Positions 53,389 to 63,418 of a DNA stretch of 64,000 nt are shown here, piece by piece. The position numbers and the translations under genes are program-made. The stretch's first letter is position 1, and each line of letters opens with the position of its first letter. This DNA comes from Streptomyces cinnamoneus (GTDB lineage Bacteria > Actinomycetota > Actinomycetes > Streptomycetales > Streptomycetaceae). Below the pieces are notes generated by a model that worked only from the letters and a program-made list of their open reading frames with translations, was not told the DNA's origin and ran no database searches. Location of the stretch: positions 248,001-312,000 of the forward strand of contig NZ_BMVB01000008.1 in assembly GCF_014650495.1 (NCBI RefSeq), in the 5' to 3' direction.

Positions 53389-54978
53389 ATGACTCAGACC
53401 ACCGTCGCCGACGCGACGCCGGACCTCGGACCCGGGAAAGGACTGCGGGGCCGCCCCTGGCCGACGCTGATCACCGTCGCGATAGGCGTGATGATGGTCG
53501 CGCTCGACGGCACGATCGTCGCCATAGCCAACCCCGCCATCCAGAAGGACCTCGGCGCCTCGCTCGCCGATGTGCAATGGACCACCAACGCCTACCTCCT
53601 CGCCCTCGCCGTCGCGCTGATCACCGCGGGCAAGCTCGGCGACCGCTTCGGCCACCGCCTGATCTTCCTCATCGGTACCACCGGCTTCGCCCTCTCCTCC
53701 GGACTCATCGCCCTGTCGGGCAGCGTGTCGGCGGTCGTCGGGCTCCGGGTGCTGCAGGGCCTGTGCGGCGCCCTGCTGATGCCGGCCGCGCTCGGCCTGC
53801 TGCGCGCCACGTTCCCGGCCGAGAAGCTCAACATGGCGATCGGCATGTGGGGCATGGTCATCGGCGCGTCCACGGCCGGCGGCCCCATCGTCGGCGGTCT
53901 GCTCGTCGAGCACGTCAACTGGCAGTCCGTGTTCTTCATCAACGTGCCCGTGGGCGCGGCGGCGGTGGTCCTCGGCGTGCTCATCCTCAGGGACCACCGT
54001 CCCTCCGAGGCCCCCAAGTCCTTCGACGTCCTGGGCATCGCGCTGCTGTCCGCCGCGATGTTCTGCCTCATCTGGGCCCTGATCAAGGCCACCGACTGGA
54101 GCTGGGGCGACGCCCGGACCCTGCTCTTCCTCGGCGCCTCGCTGCTCTGCTTCGTCCTCTTCACCCTCTGGCAGAACCGCTGCCGCGAGCCGCTGCTGCC
54201 CCTGGGCCTCTTCCGGTCCCTGCCCCTGACGGCGGGCACGGTCCTGATGGTGCTGATGGCCTTCGCCTTCATGGGCGGCCTGTTCTTCGTCACCTTCTAC
54301 CTGCAGAACGTGCACGGGATGTCACCCGTCAACAGCGGCCTGCACCTGCTGCCGCTCACCGGCATGATGATCGTCTCCTCGCCCCTGGCCGGCGCCCTCA
54401 TCAGCCGGATCGGGCCACGCGTCCCCCTCGTCGCCGGGATGCTCTTCGCCGCGGCGGGCTGCTTCGGTCTCGCCTACCTCGAACCCGGCACCGGTACGGG
54501 CCTGCTGTCGCTGTGGTTCGCGCTGCTCGGCCTGGGGTTCGCGCCCGTCATGGTCGGCGCCACCGAGGTCATCGTCGGCAACGCCCCGCTGGAGCACGCC
54601 GGTGTCGCCGGCGGCCTCCAGCAGGCGGCCATGCAGGTCGGCGGCTCGCTCGGCACCGCCGTGCTCGGCGCGGTCGTCGCCGCCCGGGTGAGCGACCTGC
54701 TGCCGGACAAGTGGGCCGCCGAAGGGCTGCCCCTCCTCGCACCCGACCAGGCGGACCAGGTCGCCGACGCCGTCGAGGTCGGCGTCGCGCCCGTCGCGCC
54801 GAACACCCCGCCGGAGCTCGCGGCGAAGATCTCCGGCGTGGCGCATGACACGTTCGTGTCCGCGGTCACCACCGGATTCACCGTCGCCGGCTGCGTCGCG
54901 CTGGTGGCGGCGGGTGTGGCCGTCTTCACCAAACGCGGGGCGAACGCCCAGGCCGGAGCGGGTGCGGCCCACATCTGA
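53389..54978 (+). CDS. MFS drug efflux transporter, DHA2 (14-helix) type
   Basis: A 529-residue membrane protein with about 14 hydrophobic segments. Motif A-like stretch GKLGDRFGHRLIFLIG after helix 2, motif C-like in helix 5 (IGMWGMVIGASTAGGPIVGG), and the DHA2 N-terminal motif VALDGTIVAIANPAIQKDLG in helix 1. The Asp of that motif may bind cations. Such pumps export drugs or dyes in exchange for protons. The promoter carries a palindrome and the divergent gene is a TetR repressor. ATG at 53389. A strong hairpin follows. Confidence 0.95.
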   Translation: MTQTTVADATPDLGPGKGLRGRPWPTLITVAIGVMMVALDGTIVAIANPAIQKDLGASLADVQWTTNAYLLALAVALITAGKLGDRFGHRLIFLIGTTGFALSSGLIALSGSVSAVVGLRVLQGLCGALLMPAALGLLRATFPAEKLNMAIGMWGMVIGASTAGGPIVGGLLVEHVNWQSVFFINVPVGAAAVVLGVLILRDHRPSEAPKSFDVLGIALLSAAMFCLIWALIKATDWSWGDARTLLFLGASLLCFVLFTLWQNRCREPLLPLGLFRSLPLTAGTVLMVLMAFAFMGGLFFVTFYLQNVHGMSPVNSGLHLLPLTGMMIVSSPLAGALISRIGPRVPLVAGMLFAAAGCFGLAYLEPGTGTGLLSLWFALLGLGFAPVMVGATEVIVGNAPLEHAGVAGGLQQAAMQVGGSLGTAVLGAVVAARVSDLLPDKWAAEGLPLLAPDQADQVADAVEVGVAPVAPNTPPELAAKISGVAHDTFVSAVTTGFTVAGCVALVAAGVAVFTKRGANAQAGAGAAHI

Positions 54979-54981
54979 AGC

Positions 54982-55031
54982 ACGGACGGCGGCGGGAGGG
55001 GTACCTCGGTACCTTGCCCGCCGCCGTCCGT
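54982..55031 (+). terminator. Strong hairpin after the efflux gene
   Basis: ACGGACGGCGGCGGG (54982-54996) pairs with CCCGCCGCCGTCCGT (55017-55031), and the loop itself contains GGTACC twice. It is followed by CTTCCCC. Confidence 0.75.
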
Positions 55032-55127
55032 CTTCCCCTATCAGGGCATGGCTGAGCGGGCCCTCTTGGCAGCGGTGATCACCGGCCACCAGACTCGGCC
55101 CTCCATTCGAGTGGGGGAGGAACCCAT

Positions 55128-55514
55128 ATGCGTACGAATCGCGCCGTCGCCCTCGCCGGTGCCGTGGCCTTCGCCCTGGCCCTGGCCGAGGGCGCGGGGG
55201 CGCCGGCGGCGAGCGCACAGGACGCCGTGCGGCGGCCGGGGCCCTGCGCGGCCGGGCAGCTGTGCCTGTGGCCCAAGACCGGATTCCGTGGGCAGCAGCA
55301 GGTGGCCGAGCTGGCGGGGATCGACATCGAGAGCTGCATGGCGCTGCCGGCGGGGGTGACGGCGGCGTCGCTGGCCAACCGGACGGGCCGGCCCGTCACC
55401 ACGTACCAGAGCGCGACGTGTGGTGAGACCGGTGAGTTCGATACGTATCCGTCGGGCTCGTGGGTGCCGGAGTCCCCGTACGTCGTACGGGCGTACAAGG
55501 TGTGGGAACGGTAG
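55128..55514 (+). CDS. Secreted peptidase-inhibitor family I36-like protein
   Basis: A 128-residue exported protein. Signal RAVALAGAVAFALALAEGAGAPAASAQ, cleaved probably after ASA. The mature part of about 95 residues has the I36 (SMPI-like beta-gamma-crystallin) features: CAAGQLCLWPKTGFRGQQQVAEL, then SLANRTGRPVTTYQSATC. Four Cys could form two disulfides. Streptomyces relatives inhibit metalloproteases. ATG at 55128 with GGGGGAGG just upstream. Ends at the start of a perfect 25-base tandem duplication. Confidence 0.85.
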   Translation: MRTNRAVALAGAVAFALALAEGAGAPAASAQDAVRRPGPCAAGQLCLWPKTGFRGQQQVAELAGIDIESCMALPAGVTAASLANRTGRPVTTYQSATCGETGEFDTYPSGSWVPESPYVVRAYKVWER

Positions 55515-55562
55515 CTCGCCGTTGACGTCCGCGGGCCAGCTCGCCGTTGACGTCCGCGGGCC
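55513..55562. repeat. Perfect 25-base tandem duplication
   Basis: The unit beginning AGCTCGCCGTTGACGT (25 bases) occurs twice without a mismatch at 55513-55537 and 55538-55562. The first copy starts in the stop codon of the I36 gene. Confidence 0.95.
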
Positions 55563-55587
55563 GGGGCCCCGCACCCCGGCAACGGCC

Positions 55588-55620
55588 GAGCCCCCGGCCG
55601 CTTCAAGCGGCCGGGGGCTC
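55588..55620. terminator. Terminator of aceE
   Basis: GAGCCCCCGGCCGC and GCGGCCGGGGGCTC around a five-base loop TTCAA: 14 perfect pairs. It stands 35 bases past the aceE stop on the minus strand and may also serve the plus-strand I36 gene. Confidence 0.85.
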
Positions 55621-55654
55621 AGGTGTTGCTACTGCTGACCGTCAGCGCGAGCGC

Positions 55655-58387
55655 TTACGCGTCGCCGCCCGCGGCGCCCGGGTCGGCCGCGGCCACGTCC
55701 AGGAGCTGGTAGCGGTCGATGGCCTGCTTCAGGGCCGAGCGGTCGATCTTGCCCTCCTTGGCGAGCTCGGTGAGCACGCCCAGGACGATCGACTGCACGT
55801 CGATGTGGAAGAAGCGACGGGCCGCGCCACGCGTGTCCGCGAAGCCGAAGCCGTCCGCACCCAGCGAGGTGTACGTGCCGGGCACCCAGCGCGAGATCTG
55901 GTCCGGAACGGCACGCATCCAGTCGGACACGGCCACCTTCGGGCCCTCGGCACCGGCGAGCTTGCTCGTCACGTACGGGACGCGCTGCTCCTCCTCCGGG
56001 TGCAGGAGGTTGTGCTCCTCCACCTCGATGGCGTCGCGGCGCAGCTCGTTCCAGGAGGTCGCCGACCAGACGTCCGCCTTGACGTTCCACTCCTCGGCGA
56101 GGATCTTCTGCGCCTCGATCGCCCACGGCACGGCCACACCGGAGGCCAGGATCTGCGCCGGGACGGCGCCCGCCTCGCCCTGCTTGAAGCGGTACAGACC
56201 CTTGAGGATGCCCTCGGCGTCCACGTTCTCCGGCTCGGCCGGGTGCTGGATCGGCTCGTTGTAGACGGTGAGGTAGTAGAAGATGTCTTCCGCGTTCTCG
56301 CCGTACATGCGGCGCAGACCGTCCTGGACGATGTGCGCGATCTCGAAGCCGAACGCCGGGTCGTACGCGACGACGCCCGGGTTGGTCGAGGCCAGCAGGT
56401 GCGAGTGGCCGTCGGCGTGCTGCAGGCCCTCACCGGTCAGCGTGGTGCGACCGGCGGTGGCACCGAGGACGAAGCCGCGGGCCAGCTGGTCGGCCATCTG
56501 CCAGAACTGGTCACCCGTGCGCTGGAACCCGAACATCGAGTAGAAGACGTAGATCGGGATCAGCGGCTCGCCGTGCGTGGCGTAGGCGGAACCGGCGGCG
56601 ATCAGCGAGGCGGTGCAACCCGCCTCGGAGATGCCGTCGTGCAGCATCTGACCGGTCGGGGACTCCTTGTACGCCAGCAGCAGCTCGCGGTCCACGGCCT
56701 CGTACTGCTGGCCCAGCGGGTTGTAGATCTTCGCCGACGGGAACAGCGAGTCCATGCCGAAGGTGCGGTACTCGTCGGGGGCGATCGGCACGAAGCGCTT
56801 GCCGATCTCCTTGTCCCGCATGAGGTCCTTCAGCAGGCGGACGAAGGCCATGGTGGTGGCGATCGACTGCTGGCCGGAGCCCTTCTTGGTGGGCGCGTAC
56901 GCCTTGTCGCCCGGCAGGACGAGCGGCTTGGAGCGGTCCACACGGGAGGGTACGTAGCCGCCCAGCGACTTGCGCCGGTCGTGCATGTACTGGATCTCCT
57001 CCGAGTCGCGACCCGGGTGGTAGTACGGCGGCAGGCCGGACTCCAGCTCCTTGTCGGCGATCGGGATGTGGAGACGGTCACGGAAGCGCTTGAGGTCCTC
57101 GACCGTGAGCTTCTTCATCTGGTGGGTCGCGTTGCGGCCCTCGAAGTTCGGGCCGAGCGTCCAGCCCTTGACCGTCTGGGCCAGGATCACGGTCGGCTGG
57201 CCCTTGTGGGCCTTGGCCGCCGCGTAGGCCGCGAAGATCTTCTTGTGGTCGTGACCGCCACGGCCCAGGTGCAGGATCTGGTCGTCGGTCATGCCCTCGA
57301 CCATCTTGCGGAGACGGTGGTCGTCGCCGAAGAAGTGCTCACGGATGTACGCACCGGTCTCGGTGGCGTACGTCTGGAACTGGCCGTCGGGGGTGCTGTT
57401 GAGCTTGTTGACCAGGATGCCGTCGCGGTCCTGGGCCAGCAGCGGGTCCCAGGAGCGGTCCCACACCAGCTTGATCACGTTCCAGCCGGCGCCGCGGAAC
57501 TGCGACTCCAGCTCCTGCATGATCTTGCCGTTGCCGCGGACCGGGCCGTCGAGGCGCTGCAGGTTGCAGTTGACGACGAAGGTCAGGTTGTCCAGGCCCT
57601 CGCGAGCGGCCAGGGACAGCTGGCCGAGCGACTCGGGCTCGTCCATCTCGCCGTCGCCCAGGAACGCCCAAACGTGGGACTTGGAGGTGTCGGCGATGCC
57701 GCGCGCCTCCATGTAGCGGTTCATGCGGGCCTGGTAGATCGCGCCGAGGGGGCCGAGGCCCATCGAGACGGTCGGGAACTCCCAGAAGTCCGGCATCAGG
57801 CGCGGGTGCGGGTACGACGACAGGCCGTAGGGGGCCTTCGACTTCTCCTGGCGGAAGGCGTCCAGCTGCTGCTCGGACAGTCGGTCCAGCAGGAACGCAC
57901 GGGCGTACACACCGGGCGAGGCGTGGCCCTGGAAGAAGATCTGGTCGCCGCCGTCGCCCTCGTCCTTGCCACGGAAGAAGTGGTTGAAGCCCACGTCGTA
58001 CAGCGAGGCCGAGGAGGCGAAGGTGGCGATGTGGCCGCCGACGCCGATGCCCGGGCGCTGGGCGCGCGAGACCATCACCGCGGCGTTCCAGCGGGTCGCG
58101 TTCAGGACCTTGCGCTCGATCTCCTCGTTGCCGGGGAAGAACGGCTCGTCCTTGGTCGCGATGGTGTTGACGTAGTCCGTGCTGCGCATCTCGGGCACGG
58201 CGACGCGCTTCTCGCGCGCCCGCTCGATCAGGCGAAGCATGAGGTAGCGGGCACGTTCCCGGCCTCGCTCATCGACGGCTGCGTCGAGCGAGTCGAGCCA
58301 TTCCTGGGTCTCTTCGGGATCGAAGTCCGGGACCTGGCTGGGAAGGCCGCCAATGATGATCGGGTTGCGATCGGATCCGGAAGCCAC
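55655..58387 (-). CDS. aceE: Pyruvate dehydrogenase E1 component, homodimeric
   Basis: A 910-residue thiamine-diphosphate enzyme that decarboxylates pyruvate for the pyruvate dehydrogenase complex. The thiamine site is [19 protein letters not shown] near residue 240 with [16 protein letters not shown] after it. Substrate-side parts are RIDHIS-like [33 protein letters not shown] near residue 540 and [19 protein letters not shown] near 655. Length is that of the AceE family of actinomycetes and proteobacteria. GTG at 58387 with GAAGGAA upstream. A strong hairpin follows the gene. The E2/E3 genes are not in the window, as usual in Streptomyces. Confidence 0.97.
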   Translation of the reverse strand: MASGSDRNPIIIGGLPSQVPDFDPEETQEWLDSLDAAVDERGRERARYLMLRLIERAREKRVAVPEMRSTDYVNTIATKDEPFFPGNEEIERKVLNATRWNAAVMVSRAQRPGIGVGGHIATFASSASLYDVGFNHFFRGKDEGDGGDQIFFQGHASPGVYARAFLLDRLSEQQLDAFRQEKSKAPYGLSSYPHPRLMPDFWEFPTVSMGLGPLGAIYQARMNRYMEARGIADTSKSHVWAFLGDGEMDEPESLGQLSLAAREGLDNLTFVVNCNLQRLDGPVRGNGKIMQELESQFRGAGWNVIKLVWDRSWDPLLAQDRDGILVNKLNSTPDGQFQTYATETGAYIREHFFGDDHRLRKMVEGMTDDQILHLGRGGHDHKKIFAAYAAAKAHKGQPTVILAQTVKGWTLGPNFEGRNATHQMKKLTVEDLKRFRDRLHIPIADKELESGLPPYYHPGRDSEEIQYMHDRRKSLGGYVPSRVDRSKPLVLPGDKAYAPTKKGSGQQSIATTMAFVRLLKDLMRDKEIGKRFVPIAPDEYRTFGMDSLFPSAKIYNPLGQQYEAVDRELLLAYKESPTGQMLHDGISEAGCTASLIAAGSAYATHGEPLIPIYVFYSMFGFQRTGDQFWQMADQLARGFVLGATAGRTTLTGEGLQHADGHSHLLASTNPGVVAYDPAFGFEIAHIVQDGLRRMYGENAEDIFYYLTVYNEPIQHPAEPENVDAEGILKGLYRFKQGEAGAVPAQILASGVAVPWAIEAQKILAEEWNVKADVWSATSWNELRRDAIEVEEHNLLHPEEEQRVPYVTSKLAGAEGPKVAVSDWMRAVPDQISRWVPGTYTSLGADGFGFADTRGAARRFFHIDVQSIVLGVLTELAKEGKIDRSALKQAIDRYQLLDVAAADPGAAGGDA

Positions 58388-58847
58388 GCTGTTCCTTCGC
58401 TGTTCGGGACGTGCTCAGCACGCGGTCAAATACTGCTCTTGCTTTATGTCGCGCCGGCTCCCATCGTGGACCGCGGCGGCGGAAACGTCATCTCTACTGA
58501 GCAGTAACCACCACTCATGAGACGAAGCGTCGAAGGTTGGTCGCCCGGGGCGGCCAAATCGCAACCTTACGCCCCCATTGAGGGTCCTCCGCGTACGGCC
58601 GTTCGGGCTCGAATCCCGTAATCGCACGGAGTAACTTCACAAACCCGGCAGAATGCTGTGGTGTGAATCACTCGGGCCTGTTGCCTCATGGTTGGAGTTG
58701 CCATGAGACGTCCGCGTCCGTCAACGTTTCGGCGGTCCGGATGGCCGGGTACTTGCGCGATCCGTCCGGCACGTGTGGACTACGCCCAATGCCTCGCGTA
58801 CGCGAGGAGCACAAGAGCATTTCTCGAAAGATGACAGGAGGCAATCC
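58388..58847. other. Divergent control region of aceE and the DUF3052 gene
   Basis: About 460 bases, AT-richer than the genes, with no supported reading frame. Palindromic elements: CGTGCTCAGCACG (58410-58422) close to the aceE start; CTCATGG (58685-58691) and CCATGAG (58701-58707); CCTCGCGTACGCGAGG near 58793. These may be operators or RNA leader stems. No promoter hexamers are certain. Confidence 0.5.
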
Positions 58848-59270
58848 GTGAGCGCGACCGCGGACCACGCGGAGGAGCGGACCAACCCTGCCGCGAGGCT
58901 GGGTTTCCAGCCCGGACAGGTGGTCCAGGAGATCGGCTACGACGACGATGTCGATCAGGAGCTCCGCGAGGCCATTGAGGAGATCACCGGCCAGGACCTC
59001 GTCGACGAGGACTACGACGACGTGGCCGACGCCGTCGTCCTGTGGTTCCGTGACGAGGACGGCGACCTGACGGACGCGCTCGTGGACGCCATCGGCATGC
59101 TGGAGGACGGCGGGGACATCTGGCTGATGACCCCGAAGACCGGCCGTGACGGCTACATCGAGCCGAGCGACATCAACGAGGCGTCGCAGACCGCGGGGCT
59201 GAGCCAGACCAAGAGCATCAGCGTGGCCAAGGACTGGACCGGCACCCGCATGGTCGCTCCGAAGCGCTGA
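58848..59270 (+). CDS. DUF3052 family protein
   Basis: A 140-residue acidic soluble protein starting at the GTG at 58848, with AGGAGG seven bases before. Conserved phrases: ARLGFQPGQVVQEIGYDDDVDQELREAIEEITGQDLVDEDYDDVADAVVLWFRDEDGDLTDALVDA, then GGDIWLMTPKTGRDGYIEPSDI and ASQTAGLSQTKSISVAKDWTGTRMVAPK. This is an actinobacterial family next to aceE in many genomes. No catalytic motif seen. Function unknown. A double hairpin follows. Confidence 0.92.
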   Translation: MSATADHAEERTNPAARLGFQPGQVVQEIGYDDDVDQELREAIEEITGQDLVDEDYDDVADAVVLWFRDEDGDLTDALVDAIGMLEDGGDIWLMTPKTGRDGYIEPSDINEASQTAGLSQTKSISVAKDWTGTRMVAPKR

Positions 59271-59282
59271 AACCCTCGTGGT

Positions 59283-59348
59283 GTCGTCCGGCCGCGGCCG
59301 GACGACCCGCCGTCATCGTGCCCCCCTGCAGCACTGCTGCCGGGGGGC
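59283..59348 (+). terminator. Two hairpins after DUF3052
   Basis: A perfect palindrome GTCGTCCGGCCG / CGGCCGGACGAC (59283-59306), then GCCCCCC / GGGGGGC (59320-59348) with inner pairs GCAGC / GCTGC. Confidence 0.7.
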
Positions 59349-59460
59349 GCGGTGCGTCGCGCCCGGCGCGCAGTGACACACTGGCCGCCTACCCGCGCCG
59401 GTGTCGGGGGGCGCACGGCGCACCCCCTCGCGCCGGCGCCGTCGAGAGAGGGATGCGAAC

Positions 59461-59919
59461 ATGACGATCGACGTCGGCACCAAGGCCCCTGACTTCGCGC
59501 TGAAGACCCAGCACGGCGAGACCGTCCGGCTCTCCGACTTCCGGGGCGAGAAGAACGTCGTCCTGCTCTTCTACCCCTTCGCCTTCACCGGTGTGTGCAC
59601 CGGCGAGCTGTGCGCCCTGCGCGACGAGCTGCCGCAGTTCGCCAACGACGACGTGCAGCTGCTGGCCGTCTCCAACGACGCGCCCTTCTCCCTGCGCGTC
59701 TTCGCCGAGCAGGAGGGCCTGGAGTACCCGCTGCTCTCCGACTTCTGGCCGCACGGCGAGGTCAGCCGCGCGTACGGTGTCTTCGACGAGGAGAAGGGCT
59801 GCGCGGTGCGCGGCACGTTCATCATCGACAAGGAGGGCATCGTCCGCTGGACGGTCGTCAACGGTCTGCCCGACGCGCGTGACCTGAACGAGTACACCAA
59901 GGCGCTCGCCGCGCTCTGA
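59461..59919 (+). CDS. AhpE-type peroxiredoxin
   Basis: A 152-residue peroxiredoxin. Peroxidatic Cys46 in [21 protein letters not shown], with a second Cys at 51; other active-site residues are Pro and Thr in the same stretch and Arg in [18 protein letters not shown]. The motif and size match mycobacterial AhpE (1-Cys/2-Cys atypical type) rather than AhpC. It reduces hydroperoxides in the cytosol, with mycothiol or mycoredoxin as the likely reductant in actinomycetes. ATG at 59461 with GAGAGAGGGA upstream. Confidence 0.94.
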   Translation: MTIDVGTKAPDFALKTQHGETVRLSDFRGEKNVVLLFYPFAFTGVCTGELCALRDELPQFANDDVQLLAVSNDAPFSLRVFAEQEGLEYPLLSDFWPHGEVSRAYGVFDEEKGCAVRGTFIIDKEGIVRWTVVNGLPDARDLNEYTKALAAL

Positions 59920-60087
59920 GTGCACTGCCGGGGCGCCCGGGGCAACCCTGGCGAGCGACCTGTGCGTCCTTGGCGCAAGAGCCTGTAATCGGTGGGAACC
60001 GGTCACTAGGATCAAAACGTTGATCGGATGCCATCGCACAACCGGGGGCGCGGGATACGCCTGGCCCCTCGAACCAATGGAGGACTC

Positions 60088-60663
60088 GTGGGAGTCAGTC
60101 TCAGCAAGGGCGGCAACGTCTCGCTGACCAAGGCGGCCCCGAACCTGACCGCGGTCGTCGTCGGTCTCGGCTGGGACGCCCGTACCACCACCGGTACGGA
60201 CTTCGACCTGGACGCCAGCGCCCTGCTGACGAACGACCAGGGGAAGGTCGCCAACGACCAGAACTTCGTCTTCTTCAACAACCTCAAGAGCCCCGACGGC
60301 TCCGTCGAGCACCAGGGCGACAACCTCACCGGTGAGGGCGAGGGCGACGACGAGGTCATCAAGGTCAACCTGGCCGGTGTCCCGGCGGACGTCCACAAGA
60401 TCGTCTTCCCGGTCTCCATCTACGAGGCCGAGACCCGCCAGCAGAGCTTCGGTCAGGTCCGCAACGCCTACATCCGCGTGCTGAACCAGGCCGACGGCGC
60501 CGAGCTCGCCCGCTACGACCTCAGCGAGGACGCCTCGACCGAGACCGCCATGGTCTTCGGCGAGCTCTACCGCAACGGCGCCGAGTGGAAGTTCCGGGCC
60601 ATCGGCCAGGGCTACGCCTCCGGCCTGCGCGGCATCGCGCAGGACTTCGGCGTCAACGTCTGA
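60088..60663 (+). CDS. TerD-family protein (1)
   Basis: A 191-residue calcium-binding TerD protein from the GTG at 60088, with GGAGG before it. The opening is [29 protein letters not shown]; Ca2+-binding acidic residues are in [10 protein letters not shown] and in [13 protein letters not shown]. Ends with [16 protein letters not shown]. TerD proteins are linked to tellurite resistance but in Streptomyces several copies affect Ca2+-linked development. It is followed by a very long hairpin and another TerD gene. Confidence 0.95.
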   Translation: MGVSLSKGGNVSLTKAAPNLTAVVVGLGWDARTTTGTDFDLDASALLTNDQGKVANDQNFVFFNNLKSPDGSVEHQGDNLTGEGEGDDEVIKVNLAGVPADVHKIVFPVSIYEAETRQQSFGQVRNAYIRVLNQADGAELARYDLSEDASTETAMVFGELYRNGAEWKFRAIGQGYASGLRGIAQDFGVNV

Positions 60664-60687
60664 CGGCCGGCACAGGCTGCCGACCAC

Positions 60688-60732
60688 CGCGTCCGGCGCC
60701 GCACCCCTTCCCGGGGTGCGGCGCCGGACGCG
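60688..60732 (+). terminator. 20-pair perfect hairpin between terD genes
   Basis: Two 20-base arms at 60688-60707 and 60713-60732 are perfectly complementary around the loop TTCCC. It lies 39 bases before the next terD start. No T run. Confidence 0.8.
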
Positions 60733-60770
60733 CACGGCGATCCACATCGACTCGGGGAGGATGCAAGATC

Positions 60771-61346
60771 ATGGGTGTCACGCTCGCCAAGGGGGGCAAT
60801 GTCTCCCTCTCCAAGGCCGCGCCGAACCTCACCAACGTCACCGTCGGCCTCGGCTGGGACGCGCGCTCCACCACGGGAGCCCCCTTCGACCTCGACGCCA
60901 GCGCCCTGCTCTGTGCAGCGGGCCGTGTGCTGGGCGACGAGTACTTCGTCTTCTACAACAACCTCACCAGCCCCGAGGGCTCCGTGGAACACACGGGCGA
61001 CAACCTCACCGGTGAGGGTGACGGCGACGACGAGTCCATCCTGGTGGACCTCACCAAGGTCCCGGCGGCCTGCGACAAGATCGTCTTTCCGGTCTCCATT
61101 CATGAGGCCGATGTGCGCGGTCAGAGCTTCGGCCAGGTCAGCAATGCCTACATCCGGGTGGTCAACCAGGCCGACGGCACCGAACTCGCCCGCTACGACC
61201 TCAGCGAGGACGCTTCCAGCGAAACCGCGATGATCTTCGGAGAGGTCTATCGCTACGGCGGCGAATGGAAGTTCCGTGCGGTCGGACAGGGGTACGCGTC
61301 GGGTCTGCGCGGCATCGCCCTAGACTTCGGGGTCAACGTTTCGTAA
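60771..61346 (+). CDS. TerD-family protein (2)
   Basis: A 191-residue TerD protein close to the preceding one, with [29 protein letters not shown], the acidic sites DLDASALL and [13 protein letters not shown], and the same end ([17 protein letters not shown]). Two Cys ([16 protein letters not shown]) are not found in copy 1. ATG at 60771 with GGGGAGGA upstream. A local duplication is the simplest origin of the pair. TerC-like gene follows 47 bases on. Confidence 0.95.
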   Translation: MGVTLAKGGNVSLSKAAPNLTNVTVGLGWDARSTTGAPFDLDASALLCAAGRVLGDEYFVFYNNLTSPEGSVEHTGDNLTGEGDGDDESILVDLTKVPAACDKIVFPVSIHEADVRGQSFGQVSNAYIRVVNQADGTELARYDLSEDASSETAMIFGEVYRYGGEWKFRAVGQGYASGLRGIALDFGVNVS

Positions 61347-61393
61347 AGCCGCGTCCGCGCGGTCATCCCGAACAGCGAAGGATTGGGTAGCCA

Positions 61394-62539
61394 GTGCTCC
61401 TGAAAACCTTTGGTTGGTCGTTCGCCATCACGGCGGCCGGCCTGGCCTTGGCCGGCGTTCTCTGGGGGTGGCAGGGGCTGGCGATCGTCGCGATCCTCTC
61501 CGTCCTGGAGATCTCGCTCTCGTTCGACAATGCGGTGATCAACGCCGGAGTCCTCCGGAAGATGAACGCCTTCTGGCAGAAGATCTTCCTGACGGTCGGC
61601 ATCCTCATCGCCGTCTTCGGCATGCGGCTGGTCTTCCCCATCGTGATCGTCGCGATCACCGCGAAGCTCGGCCCGATCGAGGCCGTCGATCTCGCGATCA
61701 ACGACAAGGACCGCTACGAGGAACTGGTCACCGCCGCCCACCCGGCCATCGCGGCCTTCGGTGGCATGTTCCTGCTGATGATCTTCCTGGACTTCATCTT
61801 CGAGGACCGGGACATCAAGTGGCTGGCGTGGCTGGAGAAGCCGCTGGCCCGGCTGGGCAAGCTGGAGACGCTCTCCACGGTCGTCGCCCTGGTCGTCCTG
61901 CTCGTCACCGCCACCACCCTCGCCACGGCCGTCCCGGTCCACGACGGCGTCGGCACGGTCGACAAGGCCACCACGGTGCTGCTGGCCGGCATCGGCGGTC
62001 TGGTGACCTACCTGATCGTCGGCGGCATCTCCGGCTTCTTCGAGGACCGCCTGGAGCAGGAGGAGGAAGAGGCCGAGGAGGAGGCCGCCCAGAAGGCGCC
62101 CGCCAAGGGCGGCAACGGCACGGTCGTCGGACTGGCCGGCAAGGCCGCGTTCTTCCTGTTCCTCTACCTCGAAGTCATCGACGCCTCGTTCTCCTTCGAC
62201 GGTGTCATCGGTGCCTTCGCCATCACCAACGACATCTTCGTCATGGCGCTGGGTCTCGGCATCGGCGCGATGTACATCCGTTCGCTGACGGTCTTCCTCG
62301 TCCGCAAGGGCACCCTGGACGACTACGTGTACCTGGAGCACGGCGCGCACTACGCCATCGGCGCGCTGGCCGTCATCCTGCTGATCACCATCAAGCACGA
62401 GATCAGCGAGGTCGTCACCGGCCTGATCGGCGTCGTGCTGATCGGTCTGTCGTTCTGGTCCTCCGTCGTCCGCAACCGCAGGGCGGCCGCCTCCGGCGAC
62501 GGCCCCGACGCGAAGGCCGAGGTCTCCTCCGGGGTGTGA
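61394..62539 (+). CDS. TerC-like DUF475 membrane protein
   Basis: A 381-residue integral membrane protein of the TerC/DUF475 group. The signature is EISLSFDNAVINAGVLRKM near residue 41, with a second repeat LEVIDASFSFDGVIGAFAITND near residue 258. The Asp-rich parts within helices may bind Mn2+ or other metals. Between the two halves is an acidic/Ala loop (EQEEEEAEEEAAQKAPAKGG). TerC proteins are linked to manganese export and tellurite tolerance and often lie beside terD, as here. GTG at 61394. Confidence 0.93.
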   Translation: MLLKTFGWSFAITAAGLALAGVLWGWQGLAIVAILSVLEISLSFDNAVINAGVLRKMNAFWQKIFLTVGILIAVFGMRLVFPIVIVAITAKLGPIEAVDLAINDKDRYEELVTAAHPAIAAFGGMFLLMIFLDFIFEDRDIKWLAWLEKPLARLGKLETLSTVVALVVLLVTATTLATAVPVHDGVGTVDKATTVLLAGIGGLVTYLIVGGISGFFEDRLEQEEEEAEEEAAQKAPAKGGNGTVVGLAGKAAFFLFLYLEVIDASFSFDGVIGAFAITNDIFVMALGLGIGAMYIRSLTVFLVRKGTLDDYVYLEHGAHYAIGALAVILLITIKHEISEVVTGLIGVVLIGLSFWSSVVRNRRAAASGDGPDAKAEVSSGV

Positions 62540-62639
62540 CCCCCGCACATTTGAGGAACGCTCTCACCGGGGCGGTCACGAGGATCATCCTCGCGGCCGC
62601 CCCGTGGCATGTGTGCTCGCACGGGTGGGGGTTACGGCA

Positions 62640-63383
62640 ATGGCGATATGGGAGAAGCTCTTCGGGAATTGGGGGAGCGCCGCCGCGCGCCAATTCGACG
62701 GCAGCGGCACCAACGGCGCGGTCGAACTGACCAAGCGCCGTCCCACGTTTTCGCTGACCAAACAGGGTGCGGTCACCGGCAACCTGCGCGTCAACCTGTC
62801 CTGGCGCATGCGGACCTCGGACTTCAACGAGCGCCCCTCGTTCGGCGCCGGGCTGCGCCATCCGCTGCGCAAGTTCACCCCGCAGGTCGTGCAGGCGCAG
62901 GGACCCGCCATGGTCAACGTCGACCTCGACCTCGCCTGTATGTACGAGCTGCAGGACGGTTCCAAGGGCGTAGTGCAGCCGCTCGGGAACATACTGGGCA
63001 GCGTCAACGCCCCGCCGTATGTTCAGCTCAGCGGCGACGACCGCTTCGGGTCGGGGTCGGGCGAGACGATCTACATCAACATGGACCACCGGGACGAGTT
63101 CAAGCGGCTGCTGGTCTTCGTCTACATCTACGACGGCACCCCCGCGTTCGACCGTACGCACGCGCTGGTGACCCTCTACCCGGGCAACGGGCCGCGCCTG
63201 GAGGTCGCGCTCCACGAGCGGGCGCCGGAGGCCCGCTCGTGTGCGGTGGTGCTCATCGAGAACGTCAAGGGCGAGATCATCGTGCGCCGCGAGATGAAGT
63301 ACGTCTACGGCTTCCAGTCCGAGCTGGACCGGCTCTACGGCTGGGGGTTGCAGTGGGGGCGGGGGTACAAGAGCAAGGTGTGA
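62640..63383 (+). CDS. TerA/TerD-like stress protein
   Basis: A 247-residue protein from the ATG at 62640 (MAIWEKLFGNWG). After a charged leader it has ELTKRRPTFSLTKQGAVTGNLRVNLSWRM, a TerD-like beginning, and then VNVDLDLACMYELQDGSKGVVQPLG and PPYVQLSGDDRFG, both acidic Ca2+-type parts. It ends in KYVYGFQSELDRLYGWGLQWGRG. This is the TerA-like branch of the family. Second TerD-like domain is not seen. It belongs with the other ter genes but is 100 bases from the TerC-like gene. Confidence 0.88.
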   Translation: MAIWEKLFGNWGSAAARQFDGSGTNGAVELTKRRPTFSLTKQGAVTGNLRVNLSWRMRTSDFNERPSFGAGLRHPLRKFTPQVVQAQGPAMVNVDLDLACMYELQDGSKGVVQPLGNILGSVNAPPYVQLSGDDRFGSGSGETIYINMDHRDEFKRLLVFVYIYDGTPAFDRTHALVTLYPGNGPRLEVALHERAPEARSCAVVLIENVKGEIIVRREMKYVYGFQSELDRLYGWGLQWGRGYKSKV

Positions 63384-63387
63384 GCGC

Positions 63388-63414
63388 GGGGCCGCCCGGT
63401 GCGGGGGCGGCCCC
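63388..63414. terminator. Hairpin between convergent ter genes
   Basis: GGGGCCGCCC (63388-63397) pairs with GGGCGGCCCC (63405-63414) around a seven-base loop, between two convergent stop codons. Confidence 0.75.
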
Positions 63415-63418
63415 GGCG

